IMG/VR virus record: IMGVR_UViG_3300018080_000025
Location: 1-55,118 of that record
Source: a virus
Length of the DNA: 55,118 nucleotides
Direction: 5' to 3' (one strand)
Part shown: piece by piece, positions 38,049 to 48,220 of the stretch
Numbering within the stretch: the stretch's first letter is position 1
Layout: each line of letters opens with the position of its first letter
Program-made: the position numbers and the translations under genes
Notes under the pieces: generated by a model
Told to the model about the DNA's origin: nothing
The model's database searches: none
What the model saw: only the letters and a program-made list of their open reading frames with translations

Positions 38049-39608
38049 GTGCATCCAACGCATTCTGATCCGATGCGCCAGAAGAAGTGCATCGGAGTCC
38101 AGGAAATGAGCCTCGTGCCGCTTGCTGAAGGCGGCCAACTGCAATTCTCGATCAGTCACGATGACAGTGCTGCCACGAATGGAACGGTGCTGTACCTGGG
38201 TCAAAAGCGAGGCGTTACACAAGAAGGCATTCTTATTTCCGAAATGGAAAATGCGGGGACGGTCTATCACCGGGATTCGGGTAACGCTTATAGCATTCCG
38301 ATCGTCTATCATCCGGTTGAAGACTTGACTTTCACAGTCAAACACGACGCCGACCCAGCATCGAACCAGGGAGCCAACGAGGTTTACGCCGTGCCCACCG
38401 GGACGGTGAATGAGTGGGGCGTGCAGGAGGCTGTTCTTTACGGCGTCAATGTTCAGAACGCCGATGCCGACCTCGAAGACGACGACAGCACGGACGCCTG
38501 GGTGATCCACGACAATGACAACACCGCAACGATGGAACTACAGGGCACGGCGATGAAGGTCTATTTCGACGACGATGGGGACCCATCGACGAGTCGGCTG
38601 TTGGTTGATAATCCGACCGGCGCCGATCTTTATGTGGCCAGCAAGACGGGAAGGCCCCTGAAGATCACCCATTCATCGTCTGCTGATTCCGAGCCGCCGT
38701 TGTTTTTTGATGACGGTGGGTCGGCCGGGTCGTTTCTGTACTTTGTTGATCCCGGCACCTCGAATAGTGATTTCACGAGTGGCACCCAACTTGGCTGGTG
38801 GCATCTGCATGGGTGGTGGCTTGGCCAGGTCTACGTCAACCCGGACGCCGATGCCCACGAGCGGTTCCTGGTGAACATACCGGCTGGTCAAGATTCCCGC
38901 ATCAACCTTATGCACGGCAATCGGGCGATCGAGATGCACCATGACGCCAGCGCCAGCTCGAATGGAATCGCCGTGTATGTGGATGACGACGGCGAAGGCG
39001 GCGGTGCCTATGCCCAGTTCTTGTACGTCGATGACGACGGCTCGGCAGACACCTACGTCGAGACTTCGCCGCTCTATATGCCGACAGGTGCGACGCTGGT
39101 ATCGGCCGGGACGAATAACGCGCCGCTTGTTGAAATCGGGACCACGGGGATCGCCGCGCTTCAGATGGAGCAGACGGACGATGTCCGCCGCCTGATGTGC
39201 ATCCCATCTGATTGGGACCGGGACTGGCCGATCTATGTCCGGATCATCTGGGCGAGCGAACAGGACAGTTACACGAACCAGAGCATCACCTGGAAGGTCA
39301 TGTACGATGCACTGGTGCCTGGGACGGATGCGGTCGGCAACTTCTCGACGGCACTGGACACGGCCCTGGTGCTCGATCCCTGTTGTGGAACCGCGAAATC
39401 GCCGCAGAAGTCAGCCACGGCGGGCAAGATCGACGGCAAGACCATCGCCAACGCGGAGACGATGATCGAGTTCTTCATCGAGCTGGAGACGGCGACCAAC
39501 ATTGTTCCCGCGACGACGAACATCTACCTGATCGGGATCGAATTCGAGTACACGCCCAAGACTTCCTACCTGACGAATCACCGGGAAGCCTGGGACTGGA
39601 GAGCGTGA
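38049..39608 (+). CDS. Beta-rich virion protein, probably head fibre or decoration
   Basis: A 519-residue protein. AGGAGGT lies six bases before the GTG at 38049, so this start is better than the ATG at 38073. The protein is rich in Asp, Gly and Ser with repeated strands such as V-Y-V-D-D-D-G-E-G and L-Y-V-D-D-D-G-S-A, suggesting stacked beta elements as in fibres. It lies between capsid and tail genes. No enzymatic motif is seen. Confidence 0.55.
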   Translation: MHPTHSDPMRQKKCIGVQEMSLVPLAEGGQLQFSISHDDSAATNGTVLYLGQKRGVTQEGILISEMENAGTVYHRDSGNAYSIPIVYHPVEDLTFTVKHDADPASNQGANEVYAVPTGTVNEWGVQEAVLYGVNVQNADADLEDDDSTDAWVIHDNDNTATMELQGTAMKVYFDDDGDPSTSRLLVDNPTGADLYVASKTGRPLKITHSSSADSEPPLFFDDGGSAGSFLYFVDPGTSNSDFTSGTQLGWWHLHGWWLGQVYVNPDADAHERFLVNIPAGQDSRINLMHGNRAIEMHHDASASSNGIAVYVDDDGEGGGAYAQFLYVDDDGSADTYVETSPLYMPTGATLVSAGTNNAPLVEIGTTGIAALQMEQTDDVRRLMCIPSDWDRDWPIYVRIIWASEQDSYTNQSITWKVMYDALVPGTDAVGNFSTALDTALVLDPCCGTAKSPQKSATAGKIDGKTIANAETMIEFFIELETATNIVPATTNIYLIGIEFEYTPKTSYLTNHREAWDWRA

Positions 39609-40177
39609 TGATGGCAGGCCCGAACGGGCAGGCATTGCGAGCCCGGCGGCCGACGGCAGCGCAAGCGATTCACCGGGACTTCCGGCGCTACTACATGGTG
39701 CGGCGCCCGGACTGGAACAAGATGGGGCGGCGCCTGCCTCTGTGGTTTCGGCGTCGCCTCCGTCGTATCGACCCTTTGCTGACGCTGCAATTCGTGCCGC
39801 CGGATACGAAGGACCCCGAGGGCGTGCCTGCGGTTCGATTTCCCGAGGGCGTGTGGTACATCTGTGCCCGAGTGCCCAGGGCGCGGCGGTGGCTGGCCAA
39901 GCGAGTGATTTTCCCGATGGCCCTGCCCGGCGGACAGCAGATTCTACCGAGCTATGAGTTGCTGCGGACACTGCGAACCGGCCGGCTCGACCGCAAGAAG
40001 CGCGGTATCAACCGCCTTGAAAAGCGTTTCCAGGAACAGATGGCGGAGTTCACGCGGGAAAAGGAAAAGGCGTCCCGAGAGGAATTGCTGGAGCGTATCG
40101 CGGGCACGATGCGACGGCTGAACATGAGTTCCTATGCTCAGCCGCGCGTTTTCATCCCCGCCAAGCCGGGGAGTTGA
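39608..40177 (+). CDS. Basic hypothetical virion-region protein
   Basis: A 189-residue, very basic protein (R-R-R-L-R-R-I near residue 47) with a long charged helix at the end (K-R-F-Q-E-Q-M-A-E-F-T-R-E-K-E-K). TGATG couples it to the previous gene. It may contact DNA or act as a small assembly factor. No family is recognised. Confidence 0.55.
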   Translation: MMAGPNGQALRARRPTAAQAIHRDFRRYYMVRRPDWNKMGRRLPLWFRRRLRRIDPLLTLQFVPPDTKDPEGVPAVRFPEGVWYICARVPRARRWLAKRVIFPMALPGGQQILPSYELLRTLRTGRLDRKKRGINRLEKRFQEQMAEFTREKEKASREELLERIAGTMRRLNMSSYAQPRVFIPAKPGS

Positions 40178-40189
40178 GCGAGCGATGAC

Positions 40190-41362
40190 ATGGACCCATT
40201 CCTGGATCGGTTCTATGACGAGGTGGACGACAACCTCGCTGACCCGCACAGCCAGCGACGCTTGACGAATGCGCAGCGGTATCGGGATCTTCACACCGTC
40301 CAGGTCGATCTGTTCGAGCGGCTGCTGAACGCCACGGGGCAAGAATCGCTCGTGGGCCGCACCCAGGCCACAATCACCCTCGTCAGTGGGCAGGACTATT
40401 ACGAGCTTCCGCCTGGATTCAGGCACTTTGTGTCCCTTCAGAAGCTCGTCAACAATGATCCGGATTACGTCGAAGACGAGCTGAATACGATCCCCACCTA
40501 TGCAAGCCGGCGGGGAATCCAGATCTTCACGCAGCAGCGGGGATTCAAGGTCCACCCCGTGCCGACCAGCCAGAGCGCGGGTGATTGGGTAATGACGTAC
40601 CTGAAGGGACCCGTGCTACTGCACTACGCCACGACTACGCGGACCACCAACCCGCCGGATGCGTGGGTTATCAACGCGCTGACCTACGCCTTGAGCGTGC
40701 CCGTGGCGGGGACGCACCGTATCACACGCGCGGGGTTCTTCACCGCCGCTTTGGAGGGCGAGACGATCGAGTTCGCTTCGCCGATCAATGGTACGGCGAC
40801 GGTGGAGGGGGCCTCCAGGACGATCACGGCGGCGAATGCCGATTACATCGAGTTCGATACCGTGACCGGGCTCGCCGATCTCGACACGTTCACTGTGGAT
40901 GTGGACTGGTGTTGGCTTATTACGGGAACGCCGGCGACGGATGCCGGGGAGAAGGTGTTCCTCCCGGATTATTACAACGGCTCGCTGCTTCGCATCTATG
41001 ATGCCGCCGACGACGAGGGTGTGCGGCAGACGAAGGAAATCCTGGACTACTACAAAGACGCCGACGACGAATGGCATGTTATTCTCCGGCATCCGTGGAC
41101 GCTGGAGCCCACGACGGCCAAGTATGAAATCTGCCCGGAGCTTCCTGAAGCGTATGATTCGATCTACGCGATGGACGTGGCGATCCGGAATACCGGCCGG
41201 CGAACCCACCTGAGGCGCCGGGCAGGATTGCTTGAGGATCGGAGGAACCTCTGGAACGCCTGCCTCAACTGGGCGATTCAGAACACGATGGATCGGGCGC
41301 CGGAACGCACGATCCCGGAAAACTGGGACCAGGTGGACCCCTACTCGATCGGGATTGCCTGA
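40190..41362 (+). CDS. Tail-tube/head-tail connector protein candidate
   Basis: A 390-residue protein. The start D-P-F-L-D-R-F-Y-D-E-V-D-D-N-L-A-D is helical, and the rest is largely beta-rich. Its place before a roughly 970-residue beta-rich protein parallels the tail tubular A and B genes of short-tailed phages. It overlaps the next gene by TGATG. It probably forms the ring below the portal. Confidence 0.55.
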   Translation: MDPFLDRFYDEVDDNLADPHSQRRLTNAQRYRDLHTVQVDLFERLLNATGQESLVGRTQATITLVSGQDYYELPPGFRHFVSLQKLVNNDPDYVEDELNTIPTYASRRGIQIFTQQRGFKVHPVPTSQSAGDWVMTYLKGPVLLHYATTTRTTNPPDAWVINALTYALSVPVAGTHRITRAGFFTAALEGETIEFASPINGTATVEGASRTITAANADYIEFDTVTGLADLDTFTVDVDWCWLITGTPATDAGEKVFLPDYYNGSLLRIYDAADDEGVRQTKEILDYYKDADDEWHVILRHPWTLEPTTAKYEICPELPEAYDSIYAMDVAIRNTGRRTHLRRRAGLLEDRRNLWNACLNWAIQNTMDRAPERTIPENWDQVDPYSIGIA

Positions 41363-44280
41363 TGCGCCTGACGCAGATCAAATCTGACACGGGCTCGGAT
41401 GAAGTCCTCATCCATGCCGACATGAGCGATCCGAACGTGGACATGGACCTCACGTCGGACCCGTGGAACATTCCGCCGGAGCTTGCTTCCGAAATTCTCG
41501 GCCGGGATGTGCTGCGCCGTGGCCGGATCGCGCCGGACGGGGGGCGCCGCCCGCTCGGCGTCACCAACCCTGACAGCGACGATCTCGTCGATGCGTGGGG
41601 AATCGACTTCAAGGGTTTGAGCGGCGTCCGGTACTCGGATGTCTACCTGGCCGCCCGGTACACGGCGGCCGTGGGTAGCCTCCAGAAACTCACGAGCCCC
41701 TACGCTTGGCCGGAAGCCATGATCGGAGGCTACATCTACCGCTCGTCGGATGGCCGGGTGTCCGCAGCCGAGACGGCCCGGAAGATCACCGGAATCAGCA
41801 CGACGGCCGAGACGGATGACACTCTGGAATGGGCTCCCGATATGTCCGGGGCGTGGGTCGGGTTCGACAAATTCAACATCCTCTATAACAGCGAGTACGA
41901 CAAGCGCGGCATCTGGGTGACAAACGGGAGGAAATTCTGGCTTCTGCATGACGCCACCTGGGGGCTTTACCTGGATCTCGGGAGTGATGATTATCTCGGG
42001 GAGCGATGGGATTGCTGCCGGATCAGCACGAATCTCGTTATGTTCGTCAGCGAGAAGTATCCCTCCCGCATCGTGCACCTCAGCGATGGGACGATCAGTG
42101 GCGCGTCGGGCAATGAGTCGCTTGCAGGGCTCATCACACCCAAGAAGCCGGAAGAGATCGAGACGGCCGGCGACGATGACGGGAACACGGAAAAAAGTTG
42201 GATCATGACCGCCGTGGCGGGCGGGAGCCTGAGTGCGGGAGATTACCGCGTGCTGCTGCGGGCCGTCAACCTGGACGACAGTGCCGAATCACGGTTTGTG
42301 CCGGCTTATGATGCGGGCGACCTCGATGATCGCGACATTACAGCGGCCTTGAATAATCTGCTCAAGGTCAATACGCCCTTGCGCCAAACACACTATCCTC
42401 CTCCGCTCCATGAGCGATGGACGCATCTTGAAGTCTGGCGGACCCAGGCGGGCGGCGCTGCGTACTTCCTGGAGCGCCGTATCGAAATCGCCGACCTCGA
42501 TAACGAAAGCGCTGGCGGCGCCGTCCTGGATTGTCTGGTGGAGCAAAGCCCGCCCGCCCAGAACGCCTGCACCATGAGCGACGCGAATCTGGCGGGTCAG
42601 ACGCAGGCGTCAGCCACGGATCTTCTGGCCGGCTATCCCCCACCGATCTGTCGCAAGGTGGAGACGCTGGGCGATGTGACGATTTGTGCAGGCAAAGCGA
42701 ACGCCAGTCGAACCAATCCGATAGCGTACAACCGCATGTACTACATCGACCCGGCGGATGCGGCGACATACACGCACCTGACCCGCAAATTGGCGGACGC
42801 CACGAATCCCTGGACAAATTACACCTGGCAGGACGGCGACGAGTTCTACATCATCAGTTGCGATCAGGCGGTCACAGGGGCCTATCCGATTTCGGCACGC
42901 GACAACGCCGGCCAGCTTGAGCTTGAAGCGCCCGGGCCAGGCGAGAATCTGACGGCCGTCTATGGCTACATCCAGCGCCCCTATGAACTGGATTGGCCAT
43001 TCATTGAAAGCGACGAGCATATTCATTACAGCAGAACGGACACGTTTGCCCCCGAATCGTTCCTGACGCGGACACTCACGATCAGTAACACGGGAGACAA
43101 GCTCCGCGATATCGTGCGTGTCGGCCCCTACGTTGCGGTCATCATGTCCGAAGGGATTCATCTGCTTTACGTGGATAGCGGCGAATTGCTCTGTGATACC
43201 GTCAGCGCGGCGGGCGATGGAACGCCCTGGGAGCACAGTGTCGTCGTCTTTGAGAACAACGTCGTGTGGGCCACGCCGACTGGCCCGAGGTTGATGGTTG
43301 TCTCGAACGCGGCGGATGATCGGGGCCACCGCGGCGTAATCGGCCAGCTCGACCAAGATGGACGGATGCGGCAATGGTTCGAGGCTGCCTATGCGGCCGG
43401 CGAGACGATTGACGTGGGACTCGACACGCTGAATGGGGCGATCCGTTTTCGGAGAACCATCGACGCGAACACGTTCCAGGTGCTCCAATATTCGTACCGC
43501 ACGAACCACTGGACGAAACTCGACGACGACAACGGCGTCGCCTATGCACGCTCGTCCTATGCGGGCGACGACGAAGAAGAAGCAGCCGTGATCTATTCCG
43601 TGACAGCCGAAGGCAACGTCTTCGAGGTCAACTACCAGGGCATCGAGCACCCGTATGACGACTACAATGTGGAGGATACGACACTAGGAGGCGGATGGAC
43701 CTCGACGACGACCAAAATAGAGAAACTCGCACAGTTCCATGCGTCCATGATCGGCGACATGGTTCGGTTCACATCGGTTGCCAATGAGGCGGTCGATGGA
43801 GCTGGTCGTGTCATTCGCAACGCAGACAATGATAAGATTGAATTTGATGCACTACCAGCGGCGGCATCGGGCTTCATCATCGGCGCGACGCGATTCAGAA
43901 TGCGTTTTGCGCCATATCAAGGTGCGTTTCGGGAGAACGTGAAGACGATCGAGGCGGTGGGTGTCAGGGCCTTACCGGGGCCTCGGAACACAGAGAACGA
44001 GGACTGGCCCGACCCGCCGGAGGGTGCCTTGACCGTCCGTGCTTATCGCAATCACGACGACGAGGCGGCTAGCGAAGATGAAGACGGCATCGCGATCTGG
44101 GATGACGACGACGTGGCCTACACGTCCAAGGATGCGGCATCTAATGTGGAATGCCAGGGGCAGGCGATCACCCTTGAGATCGAGTGTCTTCATGCCCGAA
44201 CGGATTTCAGGTTGAAGGGCGTCGAGATGCGGATTCGCGAATCAGGCCACAACGCCGAGGACGTTTCGACGGACGAATAG
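41362..44280 (+). CDS. Large beta-rich tail-hub (nozzle) protein candidate
   Basis: A 972-residue protein composed almost entirely of beta-type sequence with repeated blades (for example W-V-T-N-G-R-K-F-W-L-L-H-D, then V-A-V-I-M-S-E-G-I-H-L-L-Y-V), typical of the propeller-bearing tail tubular B or P22 gp10-type proteins. It follows the connector candidate directly. Such proteins form the tail nozzle that seals DNA in the head. The assignment is by length, composition and gene order. Confidence 0.6.
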   Translation: MRLTQIKSDTGSDEVLIHADMSDPNVDMDLTSDPWNIPPELASEILGRDVLRRGRIAPDGGRRPLGVTNPDSDDLVDAWGIDFKGLSGVRYSDVYLAARYTAAVGSLQKLTSPYAWPEAMIGGYIYRSSDGRVSAAETARKITGISTTAETDDTLEWAPDMSGAWVGFDKFNILYNSEYDKRGIWVTNGRKFWLLHDATWGLYLDLGSDDYLGERWDCCRISTNLVMFVSEKYPSRIVHLSDGTISGASGNESLAGLITPKKPEEIETAGDDDGNTEKSWIMTAVAGGSLSAGDYRVLLRAVNLDDSAESRFVPAYDAGDLDDRDITAALNNLLKVNTPLRQTHYPPPLHERWTHLEVWRTQAGGAAYFLERRIEIADLDNESAGGAVLDCLVEQSPPAQNACTMSDANLAGQTQASATDLLAGYPPPICRKVETLGDVTICAGKANASRTNPIAYNRMYYIDPADAATYTHLTRKLADATNPWTNYTWQDGDEFYIISCDQAVTGAYPISARDNAGQLELEAPGPGENLTAVYGYIQRPYELDWPFIESDEHIHYSRTDTFAPESFLTRTLTISNTGDKLRDIVRVGPYVAVIMSEGIHLLYVDSGELLCDTVSAAGDGTPWEHSVVVFENNVVWATPTGPRLMVVSNAADDRGHRGVIGQLDQDGRMRQWFEAAYAAGETIDVGLDTLNGAIRFRRTIDANTFQVLQYSYRTNHWTKLDDDNGVAYARSSYAGDDEEEAAVIYSVTAEGNVFEVNYQGIEHPYDDYNVEDTTLGGGWTSTTTKIEKLAQFHASMIGDMVRFTSVANEAVDGAGRVIRNADNDKIEFDALPAAASGFIIGATRFRMRFAPYQGAFRENVKTIEAVGVRALPGPRNTENEDWPDPPEGALTVRAYRNHDDEAASEDEDGIAIWDDDDVAYTSKDAASNVECQGQAITLEIECLHARTDFRLKGVEMRIRESGHNAEDVSTDE

Positions 44281-44291
44281 GAGCGAGCAGC

Positions 44292-46502
44292 ATGAATCCC
44301 ATGATGGCTGGTGCCATGGCGATCGCCCCCATGTTCGACACGCTGCTGAACTTCTTCCTCAGCGAGCGGGCCGGAGCGAGGGCCGAACGCCTCGGGCGTG
44401 AAGCGGCTGGCTACGCATCCGGGCAGATGCCGCCCACTCGGACGGCCGCAGAGTACCGGGAAGCGATCGGCTTCCCAGGCGTCACGACTGGCGGCTATCG
44501 CTATGCCCCGGAAGGCTCCGCAGGGGTTCTTAATCTCGACCAGATGCTCGGCACGGAAGGGTCTGTAGCCAGGGCCTTGGCCGGCGCTTACGGCGGAGGC
44601 GTAGATTTCGGGCGTGTGTTGACGGACGTGCAGCGGGATCTCGATCGGGGGGATGTGGAACCTGCCGCTTTCGCCGAGCAGGTCGGCGGATACTTCCCGG
44701 AAGCCGAGATGGATGCCTGGCTGGCCAAAACGCGGGAAGACGTAGCGGAAACCTCCCGGTCCAGGGAGGCGTCGAACCGGGAGGCCATGCTGTCCGCGGC
44801 CCTGGGACGAGGGAAGGGGCTTCAGGAAATGGAGGGCATCAGCGACGCCCTCGACCTCTCGGAAACCCAGTGGAGGGCAAGCGAATCACTCGGGGCGGAA
44901 GCCGCCGCCGAGGCTGAACGGAACAAGATGCGGATGGCGCGCGGCGAGGCCCAGACCGCCGCCGCGACCGCCGCACAGAACCTTCGGAGCCAGATCGCCC
45001 AGACCCGCGGTGCCTTGACGTCACAGGTCGGCCAGGCCGCCGCCAACCAGATGCTCGCCGCCGCATCCATGTTGGCCGAGGCCGTCGAATCCGATCGGTC
45101 AGCCGACTGGCAATCCAAGGTCGCCAAGTATGGGGCGATCCAGGACGCCCTGTCCCGCCAAATGGAGGCGATGGGATTGGAACAGGCCGACACCAGCCGC
45201 CACTTGCAGCAGCTTCTCACCGAGGCCGGGTTCATCGCAGGTATCCCGGTGCCCATGCTCCAGGCGAATCCGATGCAGCAGGGTGTGAACAACCTGCTGC
45301 AATGGATGGCGACAAGTGGCGGGGCGAAATCCGGAGGCGGGGCGAGCGGTAGCTTCGTGGGAACCGGTGCCGGTTTCTCTAAGAGTTGCGTCGGCGCCGA
45401 TGCCATGGTCGTCCGCAAGGACGGCCTCTGCCCGCTTGGAATGGTGGACGAGGGCGACGAGGTGTTGGGCGAAGATGCCCACTTCCACGTCGTCGAGGCG
45501 GCGGACTTCGGTCTGGATGTCCAGGAATACCGGGAGGATCTTGTAACGATCGCGGTCGGCGGCGGCGTCGCCGAGATCAGCCTGACGCCGGAGCACGCTA
45601 TCCAGGGCAAAGCAGCCTCCGAGTGGAAAGTTGGAGACGTATTGAATGTGTTTGGCAGGCCGGAATACGTGACACACATCCGGATGTCTCCCTACCGGCC
45701 GGTCGCCGATCTGATGCTGGCCGGCAACGTGAACTACTTGGCGAACGGTTTCGGCATCGAATCGGCCATCGGCAAGATGGGTCTCGGGAACTTCCGGGAG
45801 CTTCAATCCCGCAACACCGTGTTTTCCACGCCGCCCATGAGCGTTGTGCAGCGGGTGGGCAATCTTGATCACCTGAAACAGCGGTGGATGGATTTCCAGA
45901 ACGGTGTGGCGGACGAGGAATTAACCTCGATCACCGAGCCGAGCGATGCCCTCAGTTTTGAAGAGTGCAGGGAAGTCGCCGGCGAGGCGCTGTCGAGAAT
46001 GGGGCGCCCTGACGCCAAGCCGGTGTTCCTCAAAGAGGGCCATACCAGTGCGGTGTTCACGACCGAGAATCGTGACATCGTTGTGAACGTGGCCCGGGAC
46101 CTCGATTCAGCGGCCGAGGACCTGAAGCATTCAGTGAGGAAACTGACGACATGCTCGCCCCAGGAAGGGCTCGTGTCGTCGTCTGGTGTCTTCATGGTCC
46201 CGCTCGGCAACCGGTTGGTGCCCACTGCCTCTTCAGAGTACGTCGATGGAATCGAGGTGACGTATGACGCCAGCCGCGACGTATACGGGCTGGTGGAACG
46301 CATGAATCGGCGCGGCGGAGGCCGCATCACCTGGCTCAATGGCGAAAGCCGATACAACCGCCTGTTGTCGCGCCGGATTCGGGACCGACATGAGTCGAGC
46401 CCGGTTCCATTGACCCTGACGCACGGCGACCTGGTGGCCAACCCCGAGACGGGTGAAGTGTGGATTGTGGCCTGCGACGGAATCGAGATGCGCAAGGAGT
46501 AG
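44292..46502 (+). CDS. Internal virion protein with Hint (self-cleaving) domain and kinase-fold C-terminus
   Basis: A 736-residue protein starting at ATG 44292 after GGAGCGAG. Residues 1-365 are helical and Ala/Gln-rich, like ejection proteins. Residues 366-491 form a Hint domain: Cys366 (S-C-V-G-A-D-A), T-P-E-H (432-435), W-K-V-G-D-V-L and N-Y-L-A-N-G (481-486). It ends F-G-I-E-S where inteins have H-N, so protein splicing is unlikely but N-terminal cleavage is possible. Residues 492-736 look like an aminoglycoside-phosphotransferase or kinase fold: G-H-T-S-A-V-F (583-589), T-H-G-D-L (710-714) and C-D-G (728-730). The usual nucleotide-binding Lys position is Asn599. The tail may be a released effector. 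Confidence 0.75.
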   Translation: MNPMMAGAMAIAPMFDTLLNFFLSERAGARAERLGREAAGYASGQMPPTRTAAEYREAIGFPGVTTGGYRYAPEGSAGVLNLDQMLGTEGSVARALAGAYGGGVDFGRVLTDVQRDLDRGDVEPAAFAEQVGGYFPEAEMDAWLAKTREDVAETSRSREASNREAMLSAALGRGKGLQEMEGISDALDLSETQWRASESLGAEAAAEAERNKMRMARGEAQTAAATAAQNLRSQIAQTRGALTSQVGQAAANQMLAAASMLAEAVESDRSADWQSKVAKYGAIQDALSRQMEAMGLEQADTSRHLQQLLTEAGFIAGIPVPMLQANPMQQGVNNLLQWMATSGGAKSGGGASGSFVGTGAGFSKSCVGADAMVVRKDGLCPLGMVDEGDEVLGEDAHFHVVEAADFGLDVQEYREDLVTIAVGGGVAEISLTPEHAIQGKAASEWKVGDVLNVFGRPEYVTHIRMSPYRPVADLMLAGNVNYLANGFGIESAIGKMGLGNFRELQSRNTVFSTPPMSVVQRVGNLDHLKQRWMDFQNGVADEELTSITEPSDALSFEECREVAGEALSRMGRPDAKPVFLKEGHTSAVFTTENRDIVVNVARDLDSAAEDLKHSVRKLTTCSPQEGLVSSSGVFMVPLGNRLVPTASSEYVDGIEVTYDASRDVYGLVERMNRRGGGRITWLNGESRYNRLLSRRIRDRHESSPVPLTLTHGDLVANPETGEVWIVACDGIEMRKE

Positions 46503-46506
46503 GATC

Positions 46507-47016
46507 ATGTCTTCGCTCGGAACAAGTCTCGCGAATATTATGAACGACCCGGCTTTGCTATCCGGGCCGCACATGGAAACACCGGCGACGCCGGGCGGGG
46601 CGGGTGTACCTGTGGCCACACCAGGCTTCTTTGATACGGGCGGAATGCTCGATCAGCTCGCCAGCGCATCGAATCCGATGCTGGCCGGCTTGGATATCCC
46701 ACCCATCCTCAAGGCGCTTTCCACGATGAAGGTGGGCGTGCAATCGGGCGGCAGCTCGTTCGCTTTCGGCGGTGCGGGCGGTGGTTCCGGCCCCTGGATC
46801 GCCAACGCCTTGAAGGATTTCATGGCCCAGCGCAAACCGGCGGCTGAGCAGACGAATGCCGCGATCCTGACGCCGACGCAAACGAGCCAGCCGGCGACCC
46901 CCAGCGTTCCGGGCGGTTACGGCGTTGACCCGGCCCAGATGGCTTACGAGTTTCAATCGAGCCTGCCGAGTGTTACGAGCCTGGGTCTGCCCCTCGGTGG
47001 AATGAGGAGGTTCTGA
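46507..47016 (+). CDS. Hypothetical internal virion-region protein
   Basis: A 169-residue protein with low-complexity Gly/Ser/Pro/Ala-rich stretches (G-G-A-G-G-G-S-G near residue 95) and few charges. It lies among the large ejection-type proteins. The composition suggests a flexible or membrane-active virion component. Confidence 0.55.
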   Translation: MSSLGTSLANIMNDPALLSGPHMETPATPGGAGVPVATPGFFDTGGMLDQLASASNPMLAGLDIPPILKALSTMKVGVQSGGSSFAFGGAGGGSGPWIANALKDFMAQRKPAAEQTNAAILTPTQTSQPATPSVPGGYGVDPAQMAYEFQSSLPSVTSLGLPLGGMRRF

Positions 47017-47019
47017 GCC

Positions 47020-48219
47020 ATGCCAATCGTACCCGTAAGCGTGGCCGCCGCGCCAATGGATGTGCGGCCCTATCTGATGGCCAAGCAGGCGCGCGCCCGG
47101 CAACCGGACAATTCGTTTCTCGCCGAGATCCTGCGCGACAAGGATGATGATCCGATGCTGATGGCGATGCTACAGCTTCTCATCGCCCAGATGAATCAGC
47201 AGGGCAACTACGATCTGGCGATGGCCCTGGAGAAGTCTCGGACCAAAGAGTCGGAGCTGGATCGGGCGCTGCGACGGGAAGAGAACCTGGCCACGAGGGA
47301 GACGATCAAAGACCAGCTTGCCAATGCGCTTGAAACCGTTCGGATGCAGGTTGAACCTCAGAACCGACAGATCGACTTATTGACCGCACAAATCAACGAA
47401 CTCCAGACAGAACGCGATCGAATGCGCCGAGAACAAGCTACCATCGACGCCCTGACCGGGCGCGAGCGTGACGTGACCGCAGAGGCGACACAAGAGGCGG
47501 AGCGGGCGACCCAGAAAGAGGAAATCGAGGCGACCAAAGCGGCGAGTGTCGCAGCCAGAACCATTGTTCCCAAGTTCCAAGAATTGGTAAACCTGATCTC
47601 TCCAGAGAACATAAAGAATGAGGCGACGATACCGTCGGATCGCACTCGGAAGCTGCTCGAAAAGGCGCCAGAGGCAATCAGGGCGTACAACGAGGCGATC
47701 CTGGATGCGACACCAGATGAGCGGCATTACCTTTCGCAGACACTTCGGCCGTATGTTGAGCGGGTCGCCAATGGGCTGTCCTCTAAAAACATTACCGCAA
47801 TCACGAATCTGGAGTCTGGGAGCGCAAGAGCAATGGCGGACTGGTTCAAATCGGCCTGGACCGGTGAGCCACCCTACGAAGATCTGAAAGGCACTGTGCT
47901 CGGCCAGTTCAACCAAACATTGTCAACAATGGACCGCCTGATCCAGCCGGCGCGCGGGCAAGAGAAAGCCTTGGAGCTTCAACAGGAAATGCAACAGCGG
48001 GTTGAACCGCTCATCAAGATGCGTCGCGGCGTGCAAGAGGAGTGGTATCGCGATTTGCTTGATCCTGAAATCTTCAAGATGGTGTATCCTAGCGCCGGCG
48101 CAGGGCCGGCGACGCGCCCGGCAAGTCAGCCCGTAACCGTCGATGGCGTCCAGAGCCAGGCTGTAGACGAGGATCAGCTGAACGCTGAACTGGAAATGCT
48201 GTTGGGAAGGGGCTGGTGA
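47020..48219 (+). CDS. Coiled-coil internal virion protein
   Basis: A 399-residue protein. Residues about 70-180 are an extended coiled coil rich in Glu, Arg and Gln (A-Q-I-N-E-L-Q-T-E-R-D-R-M-R-R-E). The rest is helical with a Pro-rich end. Its place in a block of large helical proteins near the end of the late operon parallels T7 internal core proteins that are ejected into the cell. No enzymatic motif is seen. Confidence 0.6.
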   Translation: MPIVPVSVAAAPMDVRPYLMAKQARARQPDNSFLAEILRDKDDDPMLMAMLQLLIAQMNQQGNYDLAMALEKSRTKESELDRALRREENLATRETIKDQLANALETVRMQVEPQNRQIDLLTAQINELQTERDRMRREQATIDALTGRERDVTAEATQEAERATQKEEIEATKAASVAARTIVPKFQELVNLISPENIKNEATIPSDRTRKLLEKAPEAIRAYNEAILDATPDERHYLSQTLRPYVERVANGLSSKNITAITNLESGSARAMADWFKSAWTGEPPYEDLKGTVLGQFNQTLSTMDRLIQPARGQEKALELQQEMQQRVEPLIKMRRGVQEEWYRDLLDPEIFKMVYPSAGAGPATRPASQPVTVDGVQSQAVDEDQLNAELEMLLGRGW

Positions 48220-48220
48220 G

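Noticed and set aside
44292-46502. A splicing-competent intein
   Set aside because: The C-terminal His-Asn and the following nucleophile are replaced by Glu-Ser-Ala, so normal splicing chemistry cannot complete. A cleaving Hint domain is the better reading.
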